NCBI GenBank assembly: GCA_028023455.1
Contig: JAQFVV010000112.1
Span: 2,726,001 to 2,790,000 of the forward strand
Direction of reading: 5' to 3'
Origin: Epiperipatus broadwayi
Taxonomy: Eukaryota > Onychophora > Udeonychophora > Euonychophora > Peripatidae
DNA: 64,000 bases
Positions 60,201-62,024 of the stretch are shown piece by piece. Position 1 is the stretch's first letter. Each line of letters opens with the position of its first letter. The position numbers and the translations under genes are program-made. The notes under the pieces were generated by a model. That model worked only from the letters and a program-made list of their open reading frames with translations. It did no database searches and was not told the origin of the DNA.

Positions 60201-62024
60201 AAAGCAGATGAATTTAGAAATCTTCCATTGGTTCCTACAGTAATCTTTTTATTTTCTTTTCTCTCCAGTTATTTGTGACTGGTTTCTATAGCAATGTTTC
60301 TTTTATTTAAAATCATAATATTATTTTTAAAATAATAACACACTTTATCTTTCCACTTGTTTTAAACATTTTAAAAACACATATAAAGTTTATTCTGTAT
60401 ACATGACTTTTAGTATTCAGACACTCCATATATTAATAGGCTTAGCCATTTAATTTAGCCAAAGACATCAACAGCAAAATTATAATAGTAATAATAGAAA
60501 GTCAGATGTCACATGATTCATATATATATAGCTTACATTTGTAAATATGTAAAATTAACAGCGTGCTAAGAAGTTCTAAACAAGTTTTTTTTTTTAATGA
60601 TAAATGGCATTCAAATCATCTTTATCTAGGATTGTCTCCACCCCCAGACTGGTTTTGAGTTATGGCTCTCTTCAGTGAGGAGCTAGGACATCAGATTCAA
60701 AAAACCAACTCAAGCTAAGCATTTATCTAATAGTTAACTGTCAAGAAGAAGATTTGAAACCATTAGACATCTACATGTCTTTAAAGTCAGCTCTCCAACT
60801 GAAAAAATATGGACCTGAATTTAATTCAGGTACTCCATATATTAATAGGCATAGCCATTTAATTTAGCCAAAGCTTCCAACAGCAAAATAATAATAATAA
60901 TAGTAATTACTATTATTATTTTGCTGTGGGGGCTCTGGCTAAATTAAATGGCTAAGTCTATTAATATAATGACCTTTAGTATGTATATATATTTCTGTAA
61001 CCCTCACATCTGAATTTACAGGCATTGCTTTAATGCAAATATTTTTCGTTATGATGTATAACAAAATATCAAAAGTCATGTATATTGAATAAATTTTATA
61101 TGTGGTTTTAAAATGTATGTTATGATAATAATTACATAAACACATAATATATACATATATTCCACGTATATATAATTTATAATTGAATTCAATATCATTA
61201 TTTTTGATTGATGAATATGGGCATTCACGGAATAAAGAAAAATTGAAAAAAAAATTTTGAATAGTGATTATAAAATAGAATAAGAAATTTAAACAGTGAG
61301 CATTTAAATTATAAAAGATTTGAACAACTTTTCTGAAATATGTAAAGTATTGTAAATTAAAGCATTGCTAAATCATCAGAGTATCATATACTGCAATATT
61401 CGTAAAAAAAAAAAAATTTGTTAGCACATATTGGAAAAAATCAAAATAATTTTTGCAGATCTTTCTTCAACTGCCTTTGAAAATGACCAACTCTCTTACC
61501 TATAAGCAATGTCTTATATAAATGCCACCAATCTGATCTATGATATTAAAGTTGAAAAAGTTATTTGACTGGAATATGTGTTATGTGAAAATTGTGTCGA
61601 TTTATTTCATCATATAACAATGTAAAAAATGGAATAAAAATTGCAACAGATGGCAGTTTGAAGATTTAACATCACATTTCAAATTTTAAAACATTCTCAG
61701 TAATGGATTATTTAAATTTTTTAATATAACCTGTGCACAAGGGATAATTATAGTGGGATTAACATTTGCAAAGATCATAATTAAAATGGTTGTTTAATAT
61801 TAAGAAAAAATAGCAGTATGCAATTTTTAATTTGTAAATTTGCCTTTTTTAACTTCATGTAATAGGTAATCTTTTTTTATTTTTTATTAGGTGTATGTAA
61901 TAGCATCCGTGTTCCTATAACTAAAGAATTGTTATTGGAACATATAAATAGGAAACGTATTCCACAAGACAGAGATCTCATGCCCCCTCCAGCTAAAATA
62001 CCAAAAGTGTCAAGTTCTCAATAA
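5299..62024 (+). CDS. RNGTT: mRNA capping enzyme (RNA 5'-triphosphatase + guanylyltransferase), 5'-partial, 12 exons in window
   Basis: Nuclear bifunctional enzyme that removes the gamma-phosphate from nascent Pol II transcripts and transfers GMP from GTP to make the cap. Coding segments: 5299-5374, 5468-5498, 8864-8975, 9107-9219, 17064-17269, 20791-20998, 24517-24681, 25685-25756, 28490-28593, 43403-43469, 49296-49419, 61891-62024. They total 1412 nt, giving 469 complete codons plus stop after the 2-nt remainder of a split codon. Visible motifs: cysteine-phosphatase loop [10 protein letters not shown]; nucleotidyltransferase motif I KADGTR (active lysine codon 17253-17255), motif III LLDGEM, IIIa [28 protein letters not shown]-region RTDKSFPN. 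The tail DRDLMPPP matches the family C-terminus. Animal enzymes are about 600 aa, so roughly the first 120 residues are missing upstream. The frame is open across every junction only if introns 17270-20790 and 28594-43402 start with GC. Identity is very secure; exact ends come from splice consensus and frame. Confidence 0.96.
5468..5498 (+). CDS. RNGTT: Capping enzyme microexon (31 nt)
   Basis: A 31-nt exon after a 93-nt intron, with acceptor TTTTTTTGTAG and donor GTAAGT. It completes the split serine codon and encodes [10 protein letters not shown], equivalent to the segment after the catalytic loop of animal capping enzymes. Phase and residues both fit, despite the very small size. Confidence 0.9.
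5641..5760 (+). repeat. Possible decayed tRNA-derived SINE
   Basis: TTAGCTCAGTGATAAAGTGG (from about 5649) resembles a Pol III A box, and GGATCAAGACT (5693-5703) a B box, about 40 bases apart as in a tRNA. The remainder does not form a clean cloverleaf. Diverged SINE head most likely. Confidence 0.4.
5761..6899. other. Intron sequence, nothing recognised
   Basis: AT-rich, with a somewhat GC-richer patch near 6170-6240. No ORF or repeat could be identified. Confidence 0.4.
6902..7118 (+). repeat. Foldback element with hammerhead-like core
   Basis: Inverted arms of about 60 bases (6908-6968 and 7050-7112, containing TATTGCTTATAACACTCTAT and its complement) continue inward as TTTATTTTCTTA against TAAGAAAATAAA. 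Between them, CTGATGA at 7012-7018 is followed by the 5-bp hairpin GACTG/CAGTC and then GAAAC at 7035-7039, the order of a hammerhead ribozyme core. One extra A precedes the hairpin. About 215 bp in total; no protein. Confidence 0.6.
7300..7935 (+). repeat. Nonautonomous element with long terminal inverted repeats
   Basis: Terminal inverted repeats of about 85-90 bases (7300-7385 and 7842-7935) share ATACAAAACTCCA, a long TA-rich stretch, and AAAAACTTTATTTT-type ends. Just inside the right arm, 7796-7845 reads as a decayed hammerhead-like core: a GACTGT/ACAGTT hairpin followed by GAAAC. The roughly 400-bp interior has no ORF. Confidence 0.55.
7936..8863. other. Intron sequence, nothing recognised
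   Basis: AT-rich with homopolymer tracts; no coding or repeat signal identified. Confidence 0.35.
8864..8975 (+). CDS. RNGTT: Capping enzyme exon: end of triphosphatase domain
   Basis: 112 nt between acceptor ATATTTAG and donor GTAAAT. Encodes [20 protein letters not shown] followed by a run of five prolines and LPDWC. The PPGIYK-like segment, the ELF.RYGD helix and the polyproline-LPDW ending are hallmarks of the triphosphatase C-terminus. It ends one base into an Asp codon. Confidence 0.95.
9107..9219 (+). CDS. RNGTT: Capping enzyme exon: acidic/basic interdomain linker
   Basis: 113 nt between acceptor TTACATTTAG and donor GTATAT. Encodes a low-complexity linker that starts acidic ([10 protein letters not shown]) and ends basic (RRRREFFKK). 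Such a linker separates the two catalytic domains in animal capping enzymes; its sequence is poorly conserved, so the call rests on phase, splice sites and character. Followed by a 7.8-kb intron. Confidence 0.88.
9440..9995 (-). repeat. T/C-rich decayed repeat with hammerhead-like core on minus strand
   Basis: At 9531-9560 the complement reads CTGTGATGATGACTG then CAGGACAGTCGAAAT, close to the core at 7012-7039. The following several hundred bases are strongly T-biased, suggesting an old minus-strand element. No ORF. Confidence 0.35.
9996..11281. other. Intron sequence with homopolymer tracts
   Basis: Contains long A and T runs (near 10082, 10235, 10340, 10990). At 11212, TACAGGGTGGACCAGG resembles a mariner-type terminal repeat but no partner was found. 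No gene. Confidence 0.35.
11284..11545 (+). repeat. Dimeric tRNA-derived SINE
   Basis: TAGCTGAGAGATCAGC (11301-11316) resembles a Pol III A box and GGTTCGCTTCC (11354-11364) is a near-perfect B box, with tRNA-like spacing. A second unit repeats the arrangement: B-box-like GGTTTGCTTCC near 11455. Both end GATGCTTTGACATATG followed by a G run or an A run. This looks like two tandem SINE monomers with internal RNA polymerase III promoters. GC-richer than the surrounding intron. Confidence 0.65.
11990..12510. other. CpG-rich island in an AT-rich intron
   Basis: Dense CpG dinucleotides and near-balanced base composition (for example CGCCTGAGGGCG near 12102 and GCGGCCG near 12210), unlike its surroundings. 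The open frames (12044-12250 and 12305-12562, minus) show no recognisable domain. Could be a young DNA transposon, an inserted foreign segment or a promoter/CpG island. Confidence 0.5.
12840..13850. repeat. A/C-rich degenerate tandem array, about 130-bp period
   Basis: A shared core, ACCAACACCCCTA followed by CATCTAAAAACAAAGT, recurs near 13335, 13433 and 13560; weaker forms occur near 13000 and 13215. Companion blocks ACCGTAATATTAT and AAAACCGGTTGAAAA also recur (13507, 13677, 13777, 13805). Unit length varies through A-tract expansion. The frames at 12926-13123 and 12988-13287 are simple-sequence artefacts. Confidence 0.6.
14259..14510 (+). pseudogene. LINE C-terminal fragment
   Basis: An 81-residue open stretch begins [18 protein letters not shown] and continues through [20 protein letters not shown]. 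It matches in order the C-terminal part of the LINE protein at 35660-36868 ([18 protein letters not shown], then [17 protein letters not shown]). Here the fragment is on the + strand and lacks the zinc-knuckle cysteines. An old fragment of the same or a sister family. Confidence 0.6.
15880..16165 (+). pseudogene. Unrecognised coding-like remnant
   Basis: Two segments have protein-like composition: [15 protein letters not shown], then after a stop [20 protein letters not shown] and [14 protein letters not shown]; after a frameshift near 16060, [20 protein letters not shown] and [14 protein letters not shown]. No start, splice sites or recognised family. Probably a processed pseudogene or transposon remnant. 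Confidence 0.35.
16640..16830 (-). repeat. Decayed hammerhead-repeat copy
   Basis: The complement contains CCAGAAACTAGTCTGGGAAT, the GAAAC-TAGTC end of the ribozyme motif found at 45591-45649, but CTGACGA has decayed. The flank near 16780-16830 also matches the family (AAGCTAATTTGCTTG). Confidence 0.6.
17064..17269 (+). CDS. RNGTT: Capping enzyme exon: start of guanylyltransferase, motif I
   Basis: 206 nt after acceptor TTTTTTCAG. Encodes the start of the nucleotidyltransferase domain, including [17 protein letters not shown] and the motif I segment SWKADGTR; the lysine that forms the covalent enzyme-GMP intermediate is codon 17253-17255. The next exon must begin with the third base of the Arg codon, which requires the exon to stop at 17269 with the intron starting GCAAGT. 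The nearest GT donor, four bases further on, would break the frame. Confidence 0.95.
17860..18560 (-). pseudogene. LINE 3' fragment, antisense
   Basis: The T/C-rich + strand reads on the minus strand as [19 protein letters not shown], aligning with the zinc-knuckle end of the LINE at 35.7 kb ([20 protein letters not shown]). Heavily mutated. Same family and orientation as the 34.8-42.3 kb cluster. Confidence 0.5.
18990..19258. repeat. MITE-like element, about 270 bp
   Basis: Terminal inverted repeats of about 45-50 bases: CATATGCACCTTACTGATTT at 18993 faces its near-complement at 19227-19256, each followed inward by TATAATA, AGCTC/CTCAG and a GTTGTGT/ACACAG block. No coding capacity. Superfamily not determined. 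Confidence 0.6.
20040..20049. repeat. Poly-C tract
   Basis: An uninterrupted run of C at 20038-20049, unusual in this AT-rich intron. Confidence 0.7.
20148..20450. repeat. Three-unit foldback/direct repeat with hammerhead-like cores
   Basis: About 90-100 bp units: minus at 20148-20262, plus at 20263-20351, plus at 20352-20447. Each holds GAAGTTCTGAAGAA, an AAAACTGTCAT block, TTGTAAAAAAAGCATTGTA and ATAAAGAACATAGATGAT. In the last unit CTGAAGA (20359-20365) is followed by the hairpin GATTGC/GCAATC and AAAAC, a hammerhead order with the G of GAAA replaced. The first two units form a near-perfect palindrome. Confidence 0.65.
20791..20998 (+). CDS. RNGTT: Capping enzyme exon: guanylyltransferase motifs III and IIIa
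   Basis: 208 nt between acceptor CAAATTTAG and donor GTAAAT. Encodes [18 protein letters not shown], then LLDGEMIID (motif III) and [13 protein letters not shown] (motif IIIa). These are nearly invariant blocks of metazoan capping enzymes. Ends in phase 0. Confidence 0.97.
21335..21612 (+). pseudogene. RTE-like LINE 3' fragment
   Basis: With frameshifts the + strand reads as WAGHVVR, NRW, a basic R-G-R-like segment, W.DEIRKFV, WKREAMD and ILQWTD, in the order of the conserved C-terminal end of many RTE-type LINE proteins. Decayed; inside intron 20999-24516. Confidence 0.55.
22640..23130 (-). pseudogene. Tc1/mariner-type transposase remnant
   Basis: On the minus strand, [17 protein letters not shown] and, after a frameshift, [12 protein letters not shown] match the HTA..V..WFE...V..L.WP.QSPDLNPIE block of Tc1-like DDE transposases. 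The rest is eroded. No terminal repeats identified. Confidence 0.6.
23810..24235. repeat. Two decayed hammerhead-repeat copies, opposite orientations
   Basis: 23810-23960 is a minus copy (ATATCTGACTAGTTTCTGGC corresponds to the complement of GCCAGAAACTAGTC). 24070-24235 is a plus copy with TCCTCACTGATGAAGGCTAA, an intact CTGATGA core box, and GGAAATT in place of GAAAC, followed by CATCTAGCATCCATTGATTG as in the 45-kb family. Confidence 0.55.
24517..24681 (+). CDS. RNGTT: Capping enzyme exon: central guanylyltransferase
   Basis: 165 nt, phase 0 at both ends, between acceptor TATATGTAG and donor GTAAGT. Encodes 55 residues including [11 protein letters not shown] and [13 protein letters not shown], typical of the region between motifs IIIa and IV. 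Confidence 0.95.
24775..25300 (+). repeat. Local direct duplication
   Basis: 24775-24945 and 25100-25290 are diverged direct copies sharing CAAGTTGCAATCTTTA, GTCTATATAAATATATTGGA, GGGATTGTCTAA and CTGATTTTAATGATTA. The second copy has a roughly 25-base internal insertion. No coding potential. Confidence 0.65.
25460..25605. repeat. Rearranged hammerhead-repeat fragment
   Basis: Minus-type TAGTCAGTGAGGAGCATTGC is followed at once by plus-type CATCTATTGATTACTCAAGC. These family segments normally have opposite order and orientation, so the copy looks inverted or internally deleted. Confidence 0.45.
25685..25756 (+). CDS. RNGTT: Capping enzyme exon: guanylyltransferase motif IV
   Basis: 72 nt, phase 0 at both ends, between acceptor TTATTGATAG and donor GTAAGT. 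Encodes [20 protein letters not shown] followed by [13 protein letters not shown] is motif IV of the nucleotidyltransferase fold. Confidence 0.95.
25757..27270. other. Intron sequence, nothing recognised
   Basis: AT-rich. The 26350-26900 stretch is T/C-rich and might be an eroded minus-strand transposon, but no domain could be read. Confidence 0.3.
27284..27505 (+). pseudogene. LINE C-terminal zinc-knuckle fragment
   Basis: The open stretch contains [20 protein letters not shown], matching the C.CG..QT..HIV..C motif found near the C-terminus of many non-LTR retrotransposon proteins, with K in place of the usual H. A related, more decayed copy lies at 29980-30180. Confidence 0.55.
27690..27775 (+). 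repeat. Short repeat shared with 28834-28915
   Basis: Both contain TTGGTAAGT.TGGT, CTTCATT.TTCCTCTATGGG and TTTTG.CCT. They flank the motif V exon (28490-28593) on either side. Origin unknown. Confidence 0.4.
28490..28593 (+). CDS. RNGTT: Capping enzyme exon: guanylyltransferase motif V
   Basis: 104 nt after acceptor TTTTTGCTAG. Encodes [20 protein letters not shown] then [21 protein letters not shown] is motif V, whose lysines contact the GTP phosphates. The next exon (43403) supplies one base to finish a glycine codon, so this exon must end at 28593 before GCAAGT, a GC donor. Using the GT four bases later shifts the downstream frame to an early stop. Confidence 0.93.
28834..28915 (+). repeat. 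Short repeat shared with 27690-27775
   Basis: See 27690-27775. Probably fragments of the same dispersed element, adjacent to LINE debris. Confidence 0.4.
29980..30180 (+). pseudogene. LINE C-terminal fragment, decayed
   Basis: Reads across frames as [19 protein letters not shown], parallel to [19 protein letters not shown] at 27.4 kb. Same family, more mutated. Confidence 0.45.
30204..30266. repeat. (TA)n microsatellite
   Basis: About 31 uninterrupted TA dinucleotides, next to LINE debris and a hammerhead-like repeat. Confidence 0.95.
30330..30450 (-). repeat. Hammerhead-like repeat unit, minus strand
   Basis: The complement reads GAAGTTCTGAAGAAGATTGC, TGGGGCAATC, then GAAACTGTC. This is the best-preserved member of the 20.2-kb family: CTGAAGA box, GATTGC/GCAATC hairpin and intact GAAAC. 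It shares TTACAATGCTTTTT with that family. Confidence 0.55.
30664..32447 (-). mobile_element. Putative solo LTR
   Basis: Starts TGTGACAGTC and ends AACAACA, giving TGT...ACA termini. It is richer in CpG than its surroundings. On the minus strand, GGTATAAATAGAAGGGAG (32143-32160) looks like an LTR core promoter. Downstream of it are imperfect 30-35-base tandem units (31990-32140) with TTGCAATAGCAAA and AATCTGAAT. No protein was found inside. No clean target-site duplication, so the right end is approximate. Clade unknown. Confidence 0.5.
32148..32160 (-). promoter_or_regulatory. TATA box of the putative LTR
   Basis: The minus strand carries GGTATAAATAG followed by a purine-rich stretch, as at LTR transcription starts. 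Transcription from it would run antisense to the host gene. Confidence 0.5.
33086..33591 (+). mobile_element. mariner-family relic
   Basis: Begins CAGTGTGTCTCACTATAAAG and ends with the imperfect complement (CACTGGGACACTACA). Inside, near 33285-33410, the + strand reads [20 protein letters not shown] then [19 protein letters not shown], matching the N-terminal helix-turn-helix region of mariner/SETMAR transposases. The catalytic DDD part is deleted. A relative lies at 63260-63675. Confidence 0.65.
33595..34300. other. Intron sequence, nothing recognised
   Basis: AT-rich. The T/C-rich part from about 34090 grades into decayed antisense LINE-like sequence (34300-34740), whose minus strand has [12 protein letters not shown]-like residues. 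Confidence 0.3.
34770..35535 (-). pseudogene. LINE copy 0, 5'-truncated
   Basis: Homologous to the 3' 770 bases of copy 1: it shares AGGAATCTCTCAGCCA, CTGCTCCATCCCATTTCCAC and the antisense zinc-knuckle region. Shorter open frames and more substitutions show it is older. Abuts the tail of copy 1. Confidence 0.75.
35541..35566 (-). repeat. LINE 3' tail microsatellite
   Basis: Tandem GATGT units on the + strand (ACATC on the element strand). Copies 2 and 3 carry similar tails at 39253-39268 and 41804-41818. Such short-repeat tails replace poly(A) in some LINE clades. Confidence 0.8.
35660..36868 (-). pseudogene. LINE reverse transcriptase end and zinc knuckle, second part of a broken ORF
   Basis: 402 open residues continuing the protein after the frameshift. 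The FADD catalytic box is read just upstream in this frame, and the first residues here are the following [12 protein letters not shown]. Then come the RT thumb ([10 protein letters not shown]), a long basic region, and near the end [18 protein letters not shown], a CX2CX8HX4C zinc knuckle typical of several LINE clades. The stop lies about 95 bases before the GTGAT-type tail. The chosen Met is only the first in the open frame. Confidence 0.88.
36829..38682 (-). pseudogene. LINE endonuclease-reverse transcriptase, first part of a broken ORF
   Basis: 617 open residues. The endonuclease end shows [11 protein letters not shown], then TIDYVLV and [11 protein letters not shown], the Asn/Asp and SDH motifs of APE-type nucleases that nick target DNA. 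The RT part has [43 protein letters not shown] (motif A, first catalytic Asp) and [18 protein letters not shown] (motif B). The frame is lost just before FADD by a length change in an A/T run at 36884-36890. The N-terminal endonuclease half is missing. A one-base lesion makes this copy inactive. Confidence 0.88.
38823..39250 (-). repeat. Hammerhead-repeat copy, nearly full length, minus
   Basis: About 420 bp antisense to the 45.2-45.7 kb unit: GTAATCAATG, CTATCTAATGCCTACT, AATATCCCCAGA, TCTGAGAGCATTGCACCTAG and ACATCACATGATCACTGC occur in family order. The ribozyme segment keeps CTGATGA but has lost GAAAC. It separates LINE copies 1 and 2. Confidence 0.65.
39253..41333 (-). pseudogene. LINE copy 2, decayed (3' and central part)
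   Basis: Follows copy 1 along its length with many indels. Open pieces include 40474-40737 ([20 protein letters not shown] through to [10 protein letters not shown], the catalytic FADD box changed to FADY) and 41005-41265 ([20 protein letters not shown]). The tail is GATGAGATGAG at 39253. Interrupted by the insertion at 41334-41503; resumes at 41504. Confidence 0.8.
41334..41503 (+). repeat. Short insertion in LINE copy 2 carrying a hammerhead-like motif
   Basis: Relative to copy 1, about 170 bases are inserted after TTTACTATA, with TATA-like sequence at both junctions. The insert holds the motif at 41354-41400 and a G-rich stretch GAGAGAGGTGGGTGG before its end. No ORF of substance. Confidence 0.6.
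41354..41400 (+). ncRNA. Hammerhead ribozyme-like motif (second family)
   Basis: ACCAA pairs with TTGGT (41356-41360 with 41395-41399) as helix I. CTGATGA at 41361-41367 is the first core box. TGCT/AGCA with loop GGTTT forms helix II, bounded by a U-U mismatch. GAAA at 41383-41386 is the second core box, then ATACGTAT can form a tiny helix III with cleavage expected after A41394. The order and boxes fit a type I hammerhead. Weak points are the 10.1-11.1 mismatch and the minimal helix III. Confidence 0.6.
41504..41803 (-). pseudogene. LINE copy 2, 5' continuation
   Basis: Resumes homology to copy 1 (CACATCTAGCATCTTTTCTA) after the insertion and runs to the point where copy 3 begins. Heavily mutated. 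Confidence 0.7.
41804..42312 (-). pseudogene. LINE copy 3, 5'-truncated
   Basis: Starts with a GATGT tail and carries the last 500 bases of the family. The 41909-42235 frame retains the intact zinc knuckle [18 protein letters not shown] and is closer to copy 1 than copy 2 is, so it is a younger insertion. Truncated at 42312. Confidence 0.8.
42313..43402. other. Intron sequence, nothing recognised
   Basis: AT-rich DNA between LINE copy 3 and the 43403 exon. A short GC-richer stretch with GCTGCCCCC lies near 42332. No gene. Confidence 0.35.
43403..43469 (+). CDS. RNGTT: Capping enzyme exon: start of OB-fold part
   Basis: 67 nt after acceptor TTATTTTTCAG, donor GTTTGT (a weaker +3 T donor). 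Encodes [20 protein letters not shown] then IK, matching the L.VGG..RPF.QIK region of animal capping enzymes. It sits alone between a 14.8-kb and a 5.8-kb intron. Confidence 0.92.
44930..45165 (-). repeat. Hammerhead-repeat unit, minus arm of a palindrome
   Basis: Complementary over about 190 bases to the next unit: ATAAACATCACATGACCA, ACACACAGCAAG, CCATCTAGTGCCTACTCATC and CCAGACTAG all reappear inverted after 45170. Contains a minus-strand ribozyme segment at 45091-45149, CTGACAA...AAAAAC, with two core G-to-A changes. Confidence 0.8.
45091..45149 (-). ncRNA. Inactivated hammerhead motif
   Basis: Minus-strand counterpart of the 45591 motif with the same helix I ends (ATCC/GGAT). The cores read CTGACAA and AAAAAC: the conserved G8 and G12 are both replaced, which should abolish cleavage. 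Confidence 0.6.
45166..45760 (+). repeat. Hammerhead-repeat tandem unit, plus (retrozyme/PLE-like)
   Basis: From GAAAC at 45186 to GAAAC at 45626 is one 440-bp period. The segment from 45251 (TTGATTACTCTAGCTTGCTG) is repeated at 45697, so the copy is more than one monomer, in tandem. The interior has no convincing protein; the 45270-45464 frame is open by chance. Two ribozyme motifs one period apart is the layout expected for rolling-circle or retrozyme-type RNA monomers. Confidence 0.75.
45591..45649 (+). ncRNA. Hammerhead ribozyme motif, type I, best copy
   Basis: Helix I: 45600-45605 pairs with 45636-45641 (TCCTCA with TGGGGA, one G-T wobble), then an internal loop, then ATCC (45591-45594) with GGAT (45646-45649). 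Core box CTGACGA 45606-45612. Helix II GGC/GCC with loop CATAA, flanked by an A-A mismatch. Core box GAAA 45626-45629. Helix III is A-U plus C-G with a two-base loop (CTAG). Predicted cleavage after C45635 in GTC. Such tiny helix III hammerheads are known from Penelope-like elements and animal retrozymes. Activity untested. Confidence 0.75.
45770..45915 (+). repeat. Partial unit of the same dispersed family
   Basis: TCCTAAGGGTTTGAAGCCAA, GCTAACTTTCT and TATATAGGTCTGGTGC are shared with 500-560, 16780-16830 and 46770-46830. This appears to be a companion segment of the family. Confidence 0.45.
46260..46840 (-). repeat. Two decayed hammerhead-repeat copies in tandem, minus
   Basis: 46265-46480 and 46605-46840 share GAGTAATTAGTGGATACCAG/GAATAATCAGTGAATACCAG, ACAGTG..ATAAAATCCT and a CTGG..TTT.CTTTTCT ribozyme-derived stretch. 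Both lack intact cores. The 46627-46833 open frame lies in the repeat and is not a gene. Confidence 0.55.
47220..48216 (-). pseudogene. hAT-family (ZBED5/GTF2IRD2-like) transposase pseudogene
   Basis: The minus strand begins [13 protein letters not shown] (Met codon near 48216) and, through several stops, reaches [32 protein letters not shown] and [20 protein letters not shown] at 47240-47566. The HC..H.QNLC....NM..VM..V...VN.I block is typical of the domesticated-type hAT transposases (Charlie/ZBED5 group). No target duplication identified. Confidence 0.7.
48217..49295. other. Intron sequence, nothing recognised
   Basis: AT-rich DNA between the hAT relic and the 49296 exon; no terminal repeats for the hAT relic could be defined. 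Confidence 0.35.
49296..49419 (+). CDS. RNGTT: Capping enzyme exon: OB fold, motif VI region
   Basis: 124 nt between acceptor TTTTTTTAG and donor GTAAAA. Encodes [20 protein letters not shown], then [20 protein letters not shown]. The RTDKSFPN block is the motif VI region that closes over the nucleotide. Ends one base into a Gly codon; followed by a 12.5-kb intron. Confidence 0.96.
50165..50600 (+). repeat. Minisatellite, five units of about 78-92 bp
   Basis: Tandem units each contain CTATCGCCAGCCATATCTT, TCAATGAAATAATGACCTTC, TTTAGAATGGCTTTAAAA and AGTCTAATGAGATATTCTAT. Starts near 50172, 50250, 50341, 50434 and 50518. The first unit lacks a TAGTCTTTAA stretch present in later ones. Inside the 12.5-kb intron. 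Confidence 0.9.
50601..51885. other. Intron sequence, nothing recognised
   Basis: AT-rich; no ORF, array or element recognised. Confidence 0.35.
51890..52117 (+). pseudogene. Decayed duplicate of the capping-enzyme terminal exon and 3' UTR
   Basis: Aligns with 61900-62130: ACAGAGATCTTATGC against ACAGAGATCTCATGC, GTTCTCATTAAG against GTTCTCAATAAG (stop region), ATTCTTTCACCAAATA against ATTCTTTCACCACATA, and AATAGCACAAAAT in both. Roughly 70% similar by eye. The reading frame is destroyed. The copy ends exactly where the LTR begins at 52118. It lies in the last intron on the gene's own strand. Confidence 0.75.
52118..53397 (-). repeat. Left LTR (3' LTR of the element)
   Basis: Begins TGTAATGATAACTACCC. 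Similarity to the right LTR runs to about 53305. Similarity to an inverted fragment at 61000-61135 continues to about 53390 (CTTTAATGCAAATA complement), suggesting the true LTR is longer than the surviving right copy. Confidence 0.7.
53460..53995 (+). repeat. Hammerhead-repeat copy with terminal direct repeats, inside the gypsy element
   Basis: ATTGATTACTCTGGCAGGCA at 53475 recurs as ATTGATTACTCTAGCTGGCA at 53931, a 456-bp period. The interior matches the 45.2-45.7 kb unit (AGCCAAAGACACCAAAATGT, GAGGGTTGCATTAGATCCTA). It carries one ribozyme segment at 53825-53889 with CTGACAA in place of CTGACGA. It landed after the gypsy element. Confidence 0.75.
53825..53889 (+). ncRNA. Hammerhead motif with core mutation
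   Basis: CTGACAA (53841-53847), hairpin region, GAAAC (53861-53865), TAGTC, then TGGAGATATTGGAT. Helix I partners ATCC and TTCTCA are present. The G8-to-A change in the core should inactivate it. Confidence 0.6.
54158..54945 (-). pseudogene. gypsy reverse transcriptase and RNase H remnants
   Basis: At 54709-54945 the minus strand has [20 protein letters not shown], the YVDD catalytic box and following helix of Ty3/gypsy RT. At 54292-54537 [20 protein letters not shown], and at 54158-54424 [40 protein letters not shown] and ITDHR match the connection and RNase H domains (first Asp replaced by Asn in [10 protein letters not shown]). The three frames are offset by indels. Confidence 0.8.
55467..57409 (+). 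mobile_element. Tigger/pogo-type DNA transposon, decayed
   Basis: Terminal inverted repeats: CAGGAAGTCCGCTAGTTA at 55467 faces the complement of TAACTAGGGGACTGCCTG ending 57409, flanked by TA on each side (55465-55466, 57410-57411), the target duplication of Tc1/mariner/pogo elements. Length 1943 bp. The interior encodes a broken transposase. Inserted into the gypsy element. Confidence 0.88.
55850..57285 (+). pseudogene. Tigger/jerky-type transposase pseudogene
   Basis: Frames broken by several stops. Near 55856, a KRKNSSVYT-like start fits the CENP-B-type DNA-binding domain. Near 56245, [12 protein letters not shown] fits the second HTH. Near 56400, [14 protein letters not shown] is the first catalytic-Asp block. 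At 56757-56987, [20 protein letters not shown] followed by [20 protein letters not shown] is the second block. Read from the + strand. Confidence 0.8.
59238..60419 (-). repeat. Right LTR (5' LTR of the element), end-truncated
   Basis: Begins TGTAATGGTAACTGTCC and is similar to the left LTR up to TGACTTTTAGTATTCA at 60419, where homology stops. On the element strand, TTTGGGGACCTAGTTCC directly next to it (59221-59237) occupies the primer-binding-site position; the tRNA was not identified. Confidence 0.7.
60425..60970. repeat. Repeated hairpin-forming block
   Basis: CCATATATTAATAGGC, ATAGCCATTTAATTTAGCC and AACAGCAAAAT occur at 60425-60500 and again at 60835-60905. The second is followed at once by its inverted complement (60906-60968), forming a hairpin with arms of about 60 bases. 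A decayed minus hammerhead-repeat copy lies between them (60628-60760: CCCCAGACTGGTTTTGAG, TCAGTGAGGAGCT). Confidence 0.65.
60998..61135 (+). repeat. Inverted fragment of the gypsy LTR
   Basis: The complement matches left-LTR positions of about 53258-53390 (AACAAAATATCAAAAGTCAT, TTTAATGCAAATATTTTTC). Opposite in orientation to both main LTRs, so a separate or rearranged piece. Confidence 0.65.
61891..62024 (+). CDS. RNGTT: Capping enzyme terminal exon, coding part
   Basis: Acceptor TTTTTATTAG. 134 coding nt encode [20 protein letters not shown], then [20 protein letters not shown] and SSSQ, with the stop codon at 62022-62024. VCNSI..P(I/V)TKE and the LMPPP tail are the family C-terminus. A decayed relative of this exon lies at about 51890-52117. 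Confidence 0.96.

Larger units (their letters stand above)
52118..60419 (-). mobile_element. Ty3/gypsy-type LTR retrotransposon, defective, minus
   Basis: Two direct LTR copies (52118 to about 53397, and 59238-60419) both start TGTAATG.TAACT and share many blocks such as CCTGATCGTTACCCCTCCAC. Between them, on the minus strand, are RT and RNase H remnants (54158-54945) and a more decayed gag/protease part (57410-59237). Integrase is absent between RNase H and the left LTR. The element has been invaded by a hammerhead repeat (53460-53995) and a Tigger transposon (55467-57409). Stops in all domains; nonfunctional. Confidence 0.8.
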
